A DNA stretch of 64,000 nt, from assembly GCF_024172085.1 (NCBI RefSeq), contig NZ_JAMZDZ010000001.1, positions 434,001-498,000 of the forward strand, written 5' to 3'. Every line of letters starts with the position of its first letter. The first letter of the stretch is position 1. Positions 32,935 through 42,416 of this stretch are shown in pieces. The notes under the pieces are model-generated. The model was given only the letters and a program-made list of their open reading frames with translations. It had not been told where the DNA came from and did no database searches. A program made the position numbers and the translations under genes. The stretch is from Hamadaea flava (lineage in GTDB: Bacteria > Actinomycetota > Actinomycetes > Mycobacteriales > Micromonosporaceae).

Positions 32935-33636
32935 TCAGACCGTCACGGGTGTCGAGGCGGCCGGTGCCGCCACCGCCGCCCGCGAGGTACGCAGCCAGAC
33001 GGAGAACCCGTAGGCCACCAGCCCGCCGTAGACCACGTAGAGGACCGCCGACGGATAGAAATGCGACTTGATCAGCAGCGGTACGCCGACCGCGTCGACG
33101 GCCAGCCAGGCGAGCCAGAAGTCGTTCCAGCCCCGGGCCATCGCGTAGGTGGCGACCATCGAGCCGACGAAGATCCAGGCGTCGCACCAGAAGTACCAGC
33201 GCGGCGCCGGCCAGCCCGCCCCGAACCAGACGAACACCTGCTGGACCACGACGACCGCGACCACCCAGAACGCGGCCAACGCCAGCCGCTCGCGCACGGT
33301 GGCCCAGCGAGGTGTGATGGCCGGGCCCGTCGAGCCGCGACCGCGCGACACGCCATACCAGCGCCACCAGCCGTAGATGCTGGTGACGATGAAGAAGATC
33401 TGCCGTCCGGCCTGGCCGAACAGGGTCATCGCCTGCGGGTTGTCGAAGGCGACGCCGAAGAACACGGTGAACAGCAGGAGATTGCCGGCGATGCCGGCCG
33501 GCCAGGCCCAGACGCGGCGGCGCAGGCCGCCGATCGCCGAGGCGAAGCCGAACGCGTTGCCGATGACCTCGCGCCACAGGATGTGCTGGCCGAAGACGGT
33601 CAGCTGGGCGTCGAACAGGTCGTGCAGAACACTCAT
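32935..33636 (-). CDS. pnuX: PnuC-family transporter under an FMN riboswitch, probable riboflavin transporter PnuX/RibM
   Basis: A 233-aa integral membrane protein of the PnuC vitamin-transporter family, with seven to eight hydrophobic segments and the Trp-rich SIYGWWRWYGVSR region. PnuC itself carries nicotinamide riboside, but actinobacterial homologues called PnuX or RibM import riboflavin and are preceded by an FMN riboswitch. Here a canonical FMN riboswitch lies 77 nt upstream, so riboflavin is the likely substrate. ATG 33636 has GGAAAGGGA at ~8 nt. That ribosome site lies in a hairpin (33641-33664) that probably forms the switch output. Confidence 0.88.
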   Translation of the reverse strand: MSVLHDLFDAQLTVFGQHILWREVIGNAFGFASAIGGLRRRVWAWPAGIAGNLLLFTVFFGVAFDNPQAMTLFGQAGRQIFFIVTSIYGWWRWYGVSRGRGSTGPAITPRWATVRERLALAAFWVVAVVVVQQVFVWFGAGWPAPRWYFWCDAWIFVGSMVATYAMARGWNDFWLAWLAVDAVGVPLLIKSHFYPSAVLYVVYGGLVAYGFSVWLRTSRAAVAAPAASTPVTV

Positions 33637-33640
33637 CACA

Positions 33641-33664
33641 GGGTCCCTTTCCACTATGGACCCC
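33641..33664 (-). promoter_or_regulatory. hairpin sequestering the pnuX ribosome binding site
   Basis: On the minus strand GGGGTCC and GGACCC(T) can pair across an 11-nt loop that holds the Shine-Dalgarno. A second perfect stem, GTCAGCC-GTG-GGCTGAC (33685-33701), sits between it and the riboswitch. Together they form a plausible translational expression platform. Confidence 0.55.
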
Positions 33665-33712
33665 GGGGGACGCGAGACGGCGGCGTCAGCCCACGGCTGA
33701 CCCCGTTCGTCG

Positions 33713-33837
33713 CGTGCTGCCTCCCATCCGGACTTTCACCGTCGGTCCCGGAGTTCCACCGGGTCCACCGGCCGCTGGCTGCGGTCGGGTCGCGGACTGT
33801 CACCGCCGGTTCGGACTTTCACCGACCCCGGAGCACG
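33713..33837 (-). ncRNA. FMN riboswitch (RFN element)
   Basis: Reading the minus strand, the hallmark conserved boxes appear in order: GGTCGGTGAAAGTCC, ACCGGCGGTGACAGTCCGCGA, GGTGGAACTCCGGGACC and GACGGTGAAAGTCCGGATGG. The closing P1 stem pairs CGTGCT (5') with AGCACG (3'). This is a full six-helix RFN element of ~125 nt. It binds FMN and normally shuts off riboflavin synthesis or uptake genes. The downstream gene is a PnuC-type transporter. Confidence 0.95.
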
Positions 33838-33884
33838 TCTGGCCGCAGTATCACACTTGACCGGCCCGCTCCCTAGGGTGCCGG

Positions 33885-34505
33885 TCACAGCGGCAGGTCG
33901 GCGCCCGCGTCGCGCAGGATGCCCGCGATCTTCGCGCGGTGCGCCGACTCCCACTCGTCCAGCGTCTCGGCCGCTTCCTTGGCCAGCTTGGCCTGCGCCT
34001 TCGCGGCGATCTCGGCCTGCCGGGCGGCGGGGACGACGACCACGCCCTCCTCGTCGGCCACCACCACGTCACCAGGGTGGACGGTCACGCCACCGCAGGT
34101 CACCGGGACGTTCAGCGGCTCGGGGCCGGCCTTCGAGCCGGGGATCGGGATGACACCCCGGGCGAAGACCGGGAAGCGGGCGTCGCGCACCTCGGCCAGA
34201 TCGCGGATCAGTCCATCGAGGACGAAACCGGCGATCCCCCGGCGCTGGGCGACCGCACAGACGTTGCCGCCGGCGAGCGCGTAGTCCAGGTCGCCCGACT
34301 CCACGACGATCACCGAACCCGGCTCGGCCAGATGGATCGCCGCGTGCAGCATCAGGTTGTCGCCCGGCCGGCAGCGCACGGTGAACGCCGGCCCCGCGAC
34401 GCGCGGCGTCGGCGACCACAACGGGCGGATGCCGATGTCCATCACCTGCGCCCGATCCAGCAGGTCGGCAAGGGTGGTCGTGGGGAGGTCAGCGAAGTCG
34501 GTCAC
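33885..34505 (-). CDS. RraA-like protein (aldolase/demethylmenaquinone methyltransferase-like family)
   Basis: A 206-aa protein of the RraA/HMG-aldolase fold. The conserved core PGDNLMLHAAIHLAEPGSVIVVESGD, the G-G-x-x-C segment (AGGNVCAVAQRRG), DGLIRD and HPGDVVVADEEGVVVVP are all present. Family members include RNase E regulators and class II pyruvate/oxaloacetate aldolases; with the DGxxRD metal site the aldolase type is more likely here. GTG 34505 is chosen; the open frame upstream runs into a palindrome. The next gene downstream on the same strand is pnuX, beyond its own riboswitch. Confidence 0.8.
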   Translation of the reverse strand: MTDFADLPTTTLADLLDRAQVMDIGIRPLWSPTPRVAGPAFTVRCRPGDNLMLHAAIHLAEPGSVIVVESGDLDYALAGGNVCAVAQRRGIAGFVLDGLIRDLAEVRDARFPVFARGVIPIPGSKAGPEPLNVPVTCGGVTVHPGDVVVADEEGVVVVPAARQAEIAAKAQAKLAKEAAETLDEWESAHRAKIAGILRDAGADLPL

Positions 34506-34519
34506 GTCCCCATCTAACA

Positions 34520-34531
34520 GTACGAACGTAC
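34520..34531. promoter_or_regulatory. palindrome upstream of the RraA-like gene
   Basis: GTACG-AA-CGTAC, 15 nt upstream of GTG 34505, partly repeated by GTACGGTA beside it. It is a candidate operator for a TetR-type regulator. Confidence 0.35.
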
Positions 34532-34608
34532 GGTATGCAAACGGGCCCGCTGGTCTCGGGCCCGTTTGCTCGCTTCGTGTCGGGCCCGCCTGCATCAGGC
34601 CCCGTGCC

Positions 34609-35763
34609 TCAGAGGCTCGCGAAGAACTCGCGCAGGTCCGTCACCAGGAGATCGGGATCAGTCGTGTACGCGAAATGCCCGCCCCGGTCGAACTCGGAGT
34701 AGCGCACGATGTTGTTCGACCGCCCGGCGAACGTCTGGATCGTGCGGAAGTCCTGCGGGAACACCGCGACCGCGGTCGGGATCTGGTTGGGCTCCTCGCG
34801 GTAGCCCGCGCCGCTCTGCGCATCCTCGTAGTAGTGCCGGGCGCTCGAGCCGCCGGTCCGGGTGAACCAGTAGATGCTCACGTGCGTCAGGTAGTTGTCG
34901 ACGTCGAGGTACTCGGCGAAGTCGCCCCAGCCCGTCCAGAGTTCGGCGTTCCAGGCCAGCTGCCCGGCCGGCGAGTCGGTCAGCCCGTACGCCAACGTCA
35001 GCGGCCGCGTCTGCTGGATCTGCTGATAGCCCGCCTTGCTCTGGAAGTCGGCCGTGGTGCCGGACAGGCTCGCCTTGTCGGCGTCGGAGATCTTCTCGAA
35101 CTCGGCCGGATCACCGGACGGGAAGGCGAAGATCTGCAACAGATGTACGCCGATCAACCCGGCCGGGGCCAGGATGCCCAGCTCGCGGCCGACCAGTGCG
35201 CCCGCGTCACCGCCGGCGGCGCCCCACCGCTCGTAGCCGAGCCGCGCCATCAGGGTCGCGAACGCCCGCGCCATCCGGGCACTGTCCCAGCCCTGCTCGG
35301 TCGGCGGCCCGGAGAATCCGTAGCCGGGCAACGACGGCGCGATGACGTGGAACGCCTGGGCCGGGTCGCCGCCGTGCGACCGCGGATCGGTCAGCGGGCC
35401 GATCACCTTCAGGAACTCCACGATGGACCCCGGCCAGCCGTGCAGGAGCAACAACGGCGTCGCGTCCGGCTCGGCCGAGCGTACGTGCAGGAAGTGGATG
35501 TTCTGCCCGTCGATGGTCGTGGTGAACTGCGGAATCTCGTTGAGCCGGGCCTCGGCGGCCCGCCAGTCGTAGCCGTCGCGCCAGCGCTCGGCCAGCCGGC
35601 GTACGACCGCCGTCGGCATCCCGTACGTCGTGCCGCTGCCAGGCACATCGTCCGGCCAGCGGGTCGCCGCGAGCCGGGTAGCCAAGTCGTCGAGGTCGGC
35701 CTGCGGAACGTCGATCCGGAACGGCACGATCTCCGACTGCACAGTCTCGGTCATCTCAGTCAT
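34609..35763 (-). CDS. epoxide hydrolase family protein (EHN domain, alpha/beta hydrolase)
   Basis: A 384-aa enzyme. The N-terminal EHN segment ([23 protein letters not shown]) is typical of microsomal-type epoxide hydrolases. The alpha/beta-hydrolase core has the oxyanion HGWPGS, the nucleophile elbow GGDAGA (catalytic Asp) and the GGHFAY motif with the catalytic His. It should open epoxides by a covalent ester intermediate, though the substrate is unknown. ATG 35763 follows TAACGT at 7 nt. An inverted repeat just upstream may control it. Confidence 0.87.
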   Translation of the reverse strand: MTEMTETVQSEIVPFRIDVPQADLDDLATRLAATRWPDDVPGSGTTYGMPTAVVRRLAERWRDGYDWRAAEARLNEIPQFTTTIDGQNIHFLHVRSAEPDATPLLLLHGWPGSIVEFLKVIGPLTDPRSHGGDPAQAFHVIAPSLPGYGFSGPPTEQGWDSARMARAFATLMARLGYERWGAAGGDAGALVGRELGILAPAGLIGVHLLQIFAFPSGDPAEFEKISDADKASLSGTTADFQSKAGYQQIQQTRPLTLAYGLTDSPAGQLAWNAELWTGWGDFAEYLDVDNYLTHVSIYWFTRTGGSSARHYYEDAQSGAGYREEPNQIPTAVAVFPQDFRTIQTFAGRSNNIVRYSEFDRGGHFAYTTDPDLLVTDLREFFASL

Positions 35764-35770
35764 GACCCCG

Positions 35771-35805
35771 ACGTTACGGGGGCTTTAGGACGAGATCATT
35801 CCTAA
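35771..35805 (-). promoter_or_regulatory. leaderless promoter and operator-like repeat of the epoxide hydrolase gene
   Basis: TAACGT (minus strand, 35771-35776) is 7 nt before ATG 35763. The inverted repeat TTAGGA/TCCTAA (35785-35805) covers the -10/-35 spacer and -35 area, where a repressor would block RNA polymerase. Confidence 0.5.
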
Positions 35806-35872
35806 TGCGCCAACGCACGAGACGGATCCTCGCCCGCCGAGCCGGACCCCGCCGCGGCCGCCCTTCGATGAA

Positions 35873-35893
35873 GATCGTCGGCTGCCGACGATC
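35873..35893. terminator. 9-bp perfect hairpin after the ABC permease gene
   Basis: GATCGTCGG-CTG-CCGACGATC, about 54 nt past the permease stop on the minus strand. It is a compact stem with a 3-nt loop, and again contains GATC. Confidence 0.55.
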
Positions 35894-35946
35894 ACCACCG
35901 GCCGCCGAGCGCGAAGCACCCCGGAGACCTGAGGAAGGCGGCGGGC

Positions 35947-37563
35947 TCAGGAAGAAAGGTCCCGCCGCCGGAACAATGCCAGCCCGCCAACGGTCAGCAC
36001 GATCGCGACCACGAGCAGCGCCGCGAGCGGACCGACCGCGGGATCGGCGACCGGGACGGCCGGCACGTGGCTGAACGGCGAGATGTCCCGGGCGGCCTGC
36101 GGCAGGCCGAACAGGTCGCCGAGCATGCCGAAGACGATGCTCACGACCAGCCCGGTCCAGGCGAGTGCGACGCTGATCCGGGGCAGCGCACCGAAGGCGA
36201 GCACGACGAAGCCCGCCACGGTCAGCGCGGCCGGGAGCTGGACCAGCGCCGCGCCGACCAAGGTGCCGACGCTGGTCTGCCCACCGGTCGAGAGGTCGCC
36301 GAGCCCCATGGCCAGTCCTGACGCCGCGAGCAGCAGCACCGCGCCGCCGACCGCGATGGTCAGGTGCGAGGCGACCCACTGGACTCGGCCGGTCGCGGTG
36401 GCCAGGGCCGCCTCGGCCGTGCCGGCCGTCTCCTCGCTGCGCAGCCGCAGCAGGACCTGGACCGCGAATCCGGCGGCGAGTACGCCGAAGATCGCCATCA
36501 TGGCCGCGTAGAAGACGTCCACGAGGCCGCCGGACGCTCCCCCGGCCAGCTGGCCCATGAGGTCGGCGACTCCCTTGTTCTCCTCGAACGCGTCGTTCAC
36601 CGTGTTGCCCAGCGTGCCGATGCCGTAGCCGAACACGGCACCGCCGATCACCCAGCCGATCACGGTGCCACGCTGCAATCGCCAGGCCAGGCCGGTCGGG
36701 CTGAGCAGCGAGCGGGAAGCGGCCGGCGGGCCGAGCCGGGCGGGCACCAGGCCCGCGCCGAGGTCGCGGCGGTTGACCAGGGCGTACGCCCCGGCGGCAC
36801 AGGCAAGGGTGAAGAGCAGCGGGATGATCAGCGCCCACCAGCGTTCGTCGCCGTAGGGGCGTACCTGTTCGCCCCAGCCGAGCGGGGACATCCAGGCCAC
36901 CCAGGTGCTCGTGACACGGATGCCGTCCGGTCCGATCTCGCCGAGGGCGTCGCCGACCCCCCGCACGAAGTACGCCACGCCGATGGTGAGGGCCGCGAAC
37001 CCGTTGGCGGCGCGGGCGGTGCTGAACACTTGAGCGGCCAGTGCCGCGATCCCGGCGAAGGACATCCCGGTGAGCACGCTGGCCGCACCCCAGGCGACCG
37101 AGCCGGCGGCGGGCAGGCCCGCGCCGAGCAGTGCCAGGGTCAGGAATAGTCCCATGAGGACATTCGCGATCAGGGCGTGGGTCAGCGCCGCCACCAGGCC
37201 GGCGTGCCGGCCGACCGCGGCCGACCCGATCAGCTCCGACCGGCCGGTCTCCTCGTTCTGCCGGGTATGCCGGACGACGAGGAAGGTGCTCATCAGCGCC
37301 ACCAGGACCAGCAGCGACGCATAGTTGCGGAAGTTGACGAGCGCGCCCTGCGTGACGCCGACCGGGACGCCCCGCATCAGCAGCACGGCCGGGCTCGTAA
37401 CGGCGCCCTTGAGCGCGGTCGCCGCATCCGCCTCCGTCGGGAACTCGTCCTTGACCGCGGCGGCGCCCGCGTACAGGAGCAGCATCGCGCCGGCGATCCA
37501 GATCGGCAGCTGAATCCGGTCGCGCCGCAGGGCGAGCCGGGTCAGCCGGAGTGCGCCCTTCAT
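35947..37563 (-). CDS. ABC transporter permease, ABC-2 exporter type
   Basis: A 538-aa polytopic membrane protein with about twelve hydrophobic segments, consistent with a duplicated ABC-2 permease of the actinomycete multidrug/antibiotic exporter kind. Its ATG overlaps the stop of the ATPase gene (ATGA at 37560-37563), and a TetR gene leads the operon. Together they form a classical drug- or metabolite-efflux unit: repressor, ATPase, permease. The exported compound is unknown. Confidence 0.87.
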   Translation of the reverse strand: MKGALRLTRLALRRDRIQLPIWIAGAMLLLYAGAAAVKDEFPTEADAATALKGAVTSPAVLLMRGVPVGVTQGALVNFRNYASLLVLVALMSTFLVVRHTRQNEETGRSELIGSAAVGRHAGLVAALTHALIANVLMGLFLTLALLGAGLPAAGSVAWGAASVLTGMSFAGIAALAAQVFSTARAANGFAALTIGVAYFVRGVGDALGEIGPDGIRVTSTWVAWMSPLGWGEQVRPYGDERWWALIIPLLFTLACAAGAYALVNRRDLGAGLVPARLGPPAASRSLLSPTGLAWRLQRGTVIGWVIGGAVFGYGIGTLGNTVNDAFEENKGVADLMGQLAGGASGGLVDVFYAAMMAIFGVLAAGFAVQVLLRLRSEETAGTAEAALATATGRVQWVASHLTIAVGGAVLLLAASGLAMGLGDLSTGGQTSVGTLVGAALVQLPAALTVAGFVVLAFGALPRISVALAWTGLVVSIVFGMLGDLFGLPQAARDISPFSHVPAVPVADPAVGPLAALLVVAIVLTVGGLALFRRRDLSS

Positions 37564-38504
37564 CGCGACACCCCGGTTCCGGCGGTGGCGGCAGCGGGCC
37601 GGTTGTAGTGACGCAGGAACAACTCCTCCAGCGTCGGCGGCTGGCTGACCAGCCCGCGTACGCCGGCCTCGGCGAGCAGCCGCAGCGCCTGCTCCAGGAC
37701 GGCGTTGTCGACGGCGAAGCTCACCGTCGAGCCGGCCGTGCCGTCCTGTACGCGCAGGTCGTGCACGCCCGGCAGCGCGGCCAGCCCGTTGACCGTTCCG
37801 GCCAGCTCGGCTCGGATCGTCGTACGCGTCAGGTGCCGCAGGTCGGCGAGCGTACCGGTCTCGACCGCCTTGCCGTCGCGGATGATGGTGAGCCGGTCGC
37901 AGAGCGCTTCCACCTCGGACAGGATGTGGCTCGACAGCAGGACGGTACGCCCACCGCGCTGCACCTCGGCCCGGACGACCTCGCGGAAGACCTCTTCCAT
38001 CAGGGGGTCGAGACCGGACGTCGGCTCGTCCAGGATGAGCAGTTCGACGTCGGAGGCGAGCGCGGCGACGAGGGCCACCTTCTGCCGGTTGCCCTTGGAG
38101 TAGGTGCGGGCCTTCTTGCGGGGGTCGAGGTCGAACGCGGTGAGCAGTTCGTCCCGGCGCTGCTTGTTCAGCCCGCCGCGCAGGTCGCCGAGCAGGTCGA
38201 TGACCTCGCCGCCGGACAGGTTGGGCCACAGCGTCACATCGCCGGGCACGTACGCGAGCCGCCGGTGCAGTTCGGTGGCCTGCGCCCACGGATCGCCGCC
38301 GAGCAGCCGGGCCGTGCCGCCGTCGGATCGCAGCAGGCCGAGCAGGACGCGGATGGTGGTGGTCTTCCCGGCGCCGTTCGGGCCGAGGAAGCCGTGCACC
38401 TCACCGGTGCGGACGGCCAGGTCGAGGCCGTCCAGCGCACGGGTGCGCCCGAACGACTTCACCAGGCTCTCCACCTGAATCGCGTGCGTGATCGCGTCGG
38501 ACAT
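37560..38504 (-). CDS. ABC transporter ATP-binding protein
   Basis: A 314-aa ATPase with Walker [11 protein letters not shown], a Q-loop region, a signature variant YSKGNRQKV in place of LSGGQ, Walker [13 protein letters not shown] and the switch His in SSHILSE. The C-terminal ~90 residues form the accessory domain seen in drug-resistance DrrA-like ATPases. ATG 38504 is 12 nt after AAGGAG; an in-frame GTG at 38516 is too close to that site. It lies directly after the TetR gene, whose stop is 9 nt upstream. Confidence 0.9.
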   Translation of the reverse strand: MSDAITHAIQVESLVKSFGRTRALDGLDLAVRTGEVHGFLGPNGAGKTTTIRVLLGLLRSDGGTARLLGGDPWAQATELHRRLAYVPGDVTLWPNLSGGEVIDLLGDLRGGLNKQRRDELLTAFDLDPRKKARTYSKGNRQKVALVAALASDVELLILDEPTSGLDPLMEEVFREVVRAEVQRGGRTVLLSSHILSEVEALCDRLTIIRDGKAVETGTLADLRHLTRTTIRAELAGTVNGLAALPGVHDLRVQDGTAGSTVSFAVDNAVLEQALRLLAEAGVRGLVSQPPTLEELFLRHYNRPAAATAGTGVSR

Positions 38505-38512
38505 GGTGGTCG

Positions 38513-39163
38513 TCACTCCTTCGAGGAGGCTTCTTGAGGGGGTTCGGTGAGCAGACGATCCATCGCCGTATGCAGGTAGCCGGCCTGCTCGGGCGACAGC
38601 ATGGCGTTGGCGGCGACGTCGATGAGGGCGCGGTTGATCCGCACGTAGCCCTCCGTGCTGGACAGATCGACGCCGAGCACCCGGGACAGCTGGTCGGAGA
38701 GCAGGAAGACGCCGAGTTGCATCGCGCAGATGACGGCTCCGTACGCCCGCGGGTCCTGGGTCTGTACCCCGGTCTTGACGGTCCACTCCTCGCCGAGGTC
38801 GACCATCTGATCGAACATCGCGGAGGCCGCCGGTGAACCATCCTTTATGGACTGCACCAGGTAGCGCTGCAACAGCCTCATCTCCGGGCTGTGGCTGACG
38901 AGGAAGCCGGGGTCGGCCAGCTTGCCGCCGAAGACCTCCTCGCGGAACTGGTCGGTGCGCGCCTTGGCGTACTCGTCGCAGGTGTCGCGCAGCGCCTCCT
39001 TGGAGCCGAAGTGGTGCCGCAGCAGGCCGGAGGACACCCCGGCCTCCTGCGCGATGTCTCGGACGGACGCCCCGGCGATCCCCCGGTCGGCGAACAGCCG
39101 GATGGCCGCGTCCCGGATGCGGGCACGGGCGGTCAGGTCGTCGGGCGCTCGTTCGCTACACAC
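38513..39163 (-). CDS. TetR-family transcriptional repressor of the ABC exporter operon
   Basis: A 216-aa regulator. The N-terminal helix-turn-helix runs through [38 protein letters not shown]; the rest is a ligand-binding helical domain. Start GTG 39163 lies 6 nt after TACGCT. A strong palindrome and a weaker copy overlap this promoter and the start codon, so the protein very probably represses its own operon until the exported compound binds. Confidence 0.9.
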   Translation of the reverse strand: MCSERAPDDLTARARIRDAAIRLFADRGIAGASVRDIAQEAGVSSGLLRHHFGSKEALRDTCDEYAKARTDQFREEVFGGKLADPGFLVSHSPEMRLLQRYLVQSIKDGSPAASAMFDQMVDLGEEWTVKTGVQTQDPRAYGAVICAMQLGVFLLSDQLSRVLGVDLSSTEGYVRINRALIDVAANAMLSPEQAGYLHTAMDRLLTEPPQEASSKE

Positions 39164-39192
39164 ACGTATAGCGTACTACACGCTCGTGTAGT
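39155..39192. promoter_or_regulatory. TetR operator pair over the exporter promoter
   Basis: A near-perfect 18-bp palindrome, ACTACACG-CT-CGTGTAGT (39175-39192), abuts the minus-strand -10 TACGCT (39170-39175). A degenerate second copy, GCTACACA/CGTATAGC (39155-39170), covers the start codon at 39163. The two centres lie about 21 bp apart, two helical turns. Confidence 0.75.
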
Positions 39193-39201
39193 CGCCAAGA
39201 G

Positions 39202-40185
39202 TCATACCCTGACCAGCATCTTTCCGACGTTGTCACCGCGCAGCACGGCTAGGAACGCCTCGACCGTGCGCTCGACGCCGTCGAAGATCGTCTCGTCGGA
39301 GACCGCCCGCCCCGCCTGGATCTCCGGGACGATCAGCGCCTCCAGCTCGTCGCGCAGGTCCAGGTTGTGCCGGACGAGGAAGCCCTCCAGCCGCAGCTGC
39401 TTGCCGACGATGTCGTAGAGGTTGTAGGGCGCGGGCGGCGGGTTGTCCGGGTCGTTGTACTGGGCGACCGCGCCGCACCAGGCGATCCGCCCCCGCTCGC
39501 GCAGCACGTCGATCGCGGCCGCGAGATGGTCGCCGCCCACGTTGTCGAGATAGACGTCGATGCCGTCCGGTGCGGCGGCCCGAAGCCCGCTCAGCACCCC
39601 GTCGTGGTAATCGAACGCGGCGTCGAAGCCCACGTGGTCGGTCAGGTGCCGGGCCTTCGCCGGCGAACCCGTGCTGCCGATCACTCGCCGCGCGCCCAAC
39701 AGCCGCGCGATCCGCCCGGCCGCCGTTCCCACTCCCCCGGCCGCCGCGGAGACGAACAGCGTCTCACCCGCCCTCAGCTCCGCGGTCCGCTTCAGGCCCA
39801 CATAGGCGCTCAGTCCCGTGCCACCCAGAATCCCCAGATACGCCGAAAGGGGCACCCGATCCGGGACAGTGAGCACGCGCACCTCCTCGTATCGCACGAG
39901 CGCGTGCGATCGCAGCCCGTGACGATGGGCCACGACGTCGCCGACCGCCAACGACGGCGTACGCGACTCGACGACCCGGCCGACGGCTCGTCCCTCCAGC
40001 GGCGCGTGCAGGTCGTTGTCCGCCATCGCCTCCCGCATGTAGGGATCGACCGACAGGTACGCGTTCGCCACGAGCGCCTGCCCCTCGGCCGGGCTTGGCA
40101 GCGGCTCCTCGACGAAGGCGAAGTCGGCGGGCGTGGGCAGGCCCTGCGGGCGGCGTACCTGATGCACGGTGAGCGATGTCGTCAT
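39202..40185 (-). CDS. NADP-dependent zinc-free medium-chain oxidoreductase
   Basis: A 327-aa MDR-superfamily enzyme of the leukotriene-B4 dehydrogenase / curcumin-reductase type. It has the VDPYMR motif near residue 49 and the nucleotide-binding SAAAGGVGTAAGRIARLLGA. The zinc ligands of alcohol dehydrogenases are absent. It probably reduces the C=C bond of enones or quinones with NADPH. ATG 40185 is preceded by TAGCGT at 7 nt. It is divergent from a LysR gene that probably controls it. Confidence 0.88.
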   Translation of the reverse strand: MTTSLTVHQVRRPQGLPTPADFAFVEEPLPSPAEGQALVANAYLSVDPYMREAMADNDLHAPLEGRAVGRVVESRTPSLAVGDVVAHRHGLRSHALVRYEEVRVLTVPDRVPLSAYLGILGGTGLSAYVGLKRTAELRAGETLFVSAAAGGVGTAAGRIARLLGARRVIGSTGSPAKARHLTDHVGFDAAFDYHDGVLSGLRAAAPDGIDVYLDNVGGDHLAAAIDVLRERGRIAWCGAVAQYNDPDNPPPAPYNLYDIVGKQLRLEGFLVRHNLDLRDELEALIVPEIQAGRAVSDETIFDGVERTVEAFLAVLRGDNVGKMLVRV

Positions 40186-40192
40186 GCGACCA

Positions 40193-40198
40193 ACGCTA
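40193..40198 (-). promoter_or_regulatory. candidate -10 hexamer, leaderless start at 40185
   Basis: TAGCGT on the minus strand, 7 nt before ATG 40185. Confidence 0.45.
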
Positions 40199-40268
40199 GG
40201 CAGCGACAACGGGTGTGAGCAGGGGCATTCACGCATGCCTACGGCGGCTTCCATGAAGGCCGCTCATG

Positions 40269-40274
40269 TACCTT
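40269..40274 (+). promoter_or_regulatory. candidate -10 hexamer, leaderless start at 40282
   Basis: TACCTT, 7 nt before ATG 40282. CTTCCATGAAGG (40249-40260) in the shared spacer is a partly palindromic candidate LysR site. Confidence 0.4.
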
Positions 40275-40281
40275 CGGCCTC

Positions 40282-41232
40282 ATGCCCGCTGCCGCCCCTG
40301 ACGGCAAAGCCGACCCTGCCGCCGATCTCGCCCCGAACGAGCTGCGCGTCCTCGTCGCCGTCGACGCCGCCGGAGGCTTCACCGCCGCCGCGGCCCAGCT
40401 CGGCCTCACCCAGTCGGCCGTATCGCACGCCGTCCGGGCCTGCGAACGCAAGATCGGCGTCGTCCTGTTCGACCGCGGGCGGCACGGCGCCCGGCCCACC
40501 CCGGCGGGCGTACGCGCGGTGGCGCACGCTCGCCGCATCCTGCGGCTGCTGGAGACTCTGGGCGCGGAGGCGCGTGGCGCGGCGGCCGGCAGTGTCGAGG
40601 GGCCGCTGCGGATCGCCGCGTTCCGCAGTGCGGCCGCGCATCTACTCCCCGCCGTGCTGGCCCGGTTGACCGTCCGGCTCCCCGGCGTACGCCCGGAGGT
40701 GGCGATCGTCCGGGAAGTCGGCCGGGGCACCGCCGGTGAGGTCGCCGACGGCCGGGCCGACATCGGCATCGCGACCCTCGGCGGCAGCCAGGCGATCCCC
40801 GCCGGCCTGCTGTCGGGACGGCTCTTCGAGGACCCGTACGCGCTGGCGTACCCGTCAGGCCACCGGGAGCCGCGCGGCCTGCCGCTGATCGACTGGGACG
40901 AGAACTGCGGCTCCTACACGCGCGAGTGGTGGTCGGCGCAGGAGTGGCTGCCGCGCGCGACGATCACCGCGCAGGACGACAGCGTGGTGCTGTCGATGGT
41001 CGCGCAGGGCATGGGCATGGCGGTGGCCCCGCAGCTCAGCCTGCTGGGCGCGCCGCCCGGACTGGCGATCGAGGACCTGGGCGAGAGCCGGCCTCGGCGG
41101 GAGATCGGCTACGTGACGACCCCCGCGATGGCCCGGTCGCTGGCGGTCCGCACCTTCATCCGGGAGTTGCGGTCGACGGCGAGGCTGCCCACCGCATCCG
41201 GTGAGCAGCCTCGGGCACGGTCGGATCAGTAG
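40282..41232 (+). CDS. LysR-family transcriptional regulator
   Basis: A 316-aa LTTR. The N-terminal winged helix (LRVLVAVDAAGGFTAAAAQLGLTQSAVSHAVRACERKIG) is intact, followed by the two-lobed effector domain. The N-terminus has ~17 extra residues ahead of the usual start. Divergent from the MDR oxidoreductase gene with a 96-nt spacer; LysR proteins usually activate such a divergent neighbour. The stop overlaps the end of the convergent secreted-protein gene by 7 nt. Confidence 0.9.
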   Translation: MPAAAPDGKADPAADLAPNELRVLVAVDAAGGFTAAAAQLGLTQSAVSHAVRACERKIGVVLFDRGRHGARPTPAGVRAVAHARRILRLLETLGAEARGAAAGSVEGPLRIAAFRSAAAHLLPAVLARLTVRLPGVRPEVAIVREVGRGTAGEVADGRADIGIATLGGSQAIPAGLLSGRLFEDPYALAYPSGHREPRGLPLIDWDENCGSYTREWWSAQEWLPRATITAQDDSVVLSMVAQGMGMAVAPQLSLLGAPPGLAIEDLGESRPRREIGYVTTPAMARSLAVRTFIRELRSTARLPTASGEQPRARSDQ

Positions 41233-41735
41233 GGGACGTCCAGCCATTCCCACCCGGGCCAGATGCTCGGGTTCGACGTGTGGACGCAGAACGTCTGCTC
41301 GGTGGCCACGTGCTTCATCTTCTTGCGGGTGTTCGGCCCGGCCCAGCCATCGACGACCAGGCCCGCACCCTCGTAGGTGTTGAGGTAGGACTGGACGTTC
41401 TTGACGGCCTGCCGCGTGTTCGGGCCGTACTCGCCGTCGATGCTGATGCCCTGGCCGTAGCAGAACACCAGGTCCCATTGGATCTGCTTGATCGCCCGCC
41501 GCTGTCCGGCGGAGCCGTTCTCGTTGAGATAGTTCATGTCGCAGCTGACGGTGTAGCTGCCGCTGCTGTTGACGTACGTCTCGTACCGGGAGAGCCCGGC
41601 CGCGTCGTCGCTGACACCGCTGACGTTGTTGCAGTACGGCAGGGCGGCGCTGGCCGGGCTGGCGGTGAGGACGACGCCGCCGCCGGTGGCGGCGATCATC
41701 GTGACGACCGCGAGGACTCGTTTGAGGGTGTTCAC
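41226..41735 (-). CDS. secreted peptidoglycan-binding domain protein
   Basis: A 169-aa exported protein. The signal peptide (VNTLKRVLAVV, cleavage after SPASA near residue 31) is followed by a PG_binding_1-like domain, recognised by IDGEYGPNTRQAVKNVQSYL and a second GWAGPNTRKKM half. The segment between contains paired Cys. It has no catalytic domain, so it probably binds or decorates the cell wall. GTG 41735 is fixed by AAGGAG at 6-7 nt. An upstream ATG at 41792 would destroy the signal peptide layout. Confidence 0.82.
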   Translation of the reverse strand: MNTLKRVLAVVTMIAATGGGVVLTASPASAALPYCNNVSGVSDDAAGLSRYETYVNSSGSYTVSCDMNYLNENGSAGQRRAIKQIQWDLVFCYGQGISIDGEYGPNTRQAVKNVQSYLNTYEGAGLVVDGWAGPNTRKKMKHVATEQTFCVHTSNPSIWPGWEWLDVPY

Positions 41736-41876
41736 TGCACACTCCTTGGACCGGGGACACGACGCGTCAAGCGACAGTTCTGCATGCATCACTGCGCTGA
41801 CCGAGTCATCGTCCCGGCCCCCGGCGGGCCTGCGAAACGCTGTTTCGGTTCCCGCCGAACATGTACAAAAAGTGAT

Positions 41877-42350
41877 TCAGCGCTCGGCCGCGCGCTCCGG
41901 CAGCATCGTCGGAACCGGGTTGCTGACCTGCTGGAAGATCACCGACGTCCGGAACCCCGCGATCTCCCGCCGCTTGCTCAACCGGTCGAGCAGGAAGGCG
42001 TGCAAGGCGTCCAGATCCGACACGCCGACGTGCAGGAGGAAGTCGTCGCCGCCGGCGAGGACGAAGACGCTGAGCACCTCGGGCATCTTCGCGGCCGATG
42101 CCTTGAACGAGTCGATCACGGCTCGGCTCAGCGGGCGTACCTGAACCGAGACCATGGCCTGCACGCCGCGGTTGAGTGCGACGGGATCGATCTCGGCGTG
42201 ATAGCCGCGGATGACACCCCGGCGGGTCAGCGCGCGTACGCGCTCCAGACAGGTCGACGGGGCGATGCCGAGCCGCCGGGCGAGTTCCCGGTTGGACAGC
42301 CGCGCATCTGACTGCAGGAGGCGGATGATCGCCGAATCAAGTTCGTCCAC
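41877..42350 (-). CDS. Lrp/AsnC-family transcriptional regulator
   Basis: A 157-aa regulator with the AsnC-type helix-turn-helix (LDSAIIRLLQSDARLSNRELARRLGIAPST) and a RAM ligand domain. Start GTG 42350 has CAGAAT 6 nt upstream. It is divergent from an amino-acid permease gene (78-nt spacer), the classical pairing in which an Lrp protein senses the amino acid and switches the exporter on. Confidence 0.9.
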   Translation of the reverse strand: MDELDSAIIRLLQSDARLSNRELARRLGIAPSTCLERVRALTRRGVIRGYHAEIDPVALNRGVQAMVSVQVRPLSRAVIDSFKASAAKMPEVLSVFVLAGGDDFLLHVGVSDLDALHAFLLDRLSKRREIAGFRTSVIFQQVSNPVPTMLPERAAER

Positions 42351-42416
42351 GACCGTATTCTGCGCTCGATTCCAGCCATTCGTTCGGCCGGGAGTCGGCT
42401 AGGCCGAACACTTGCC

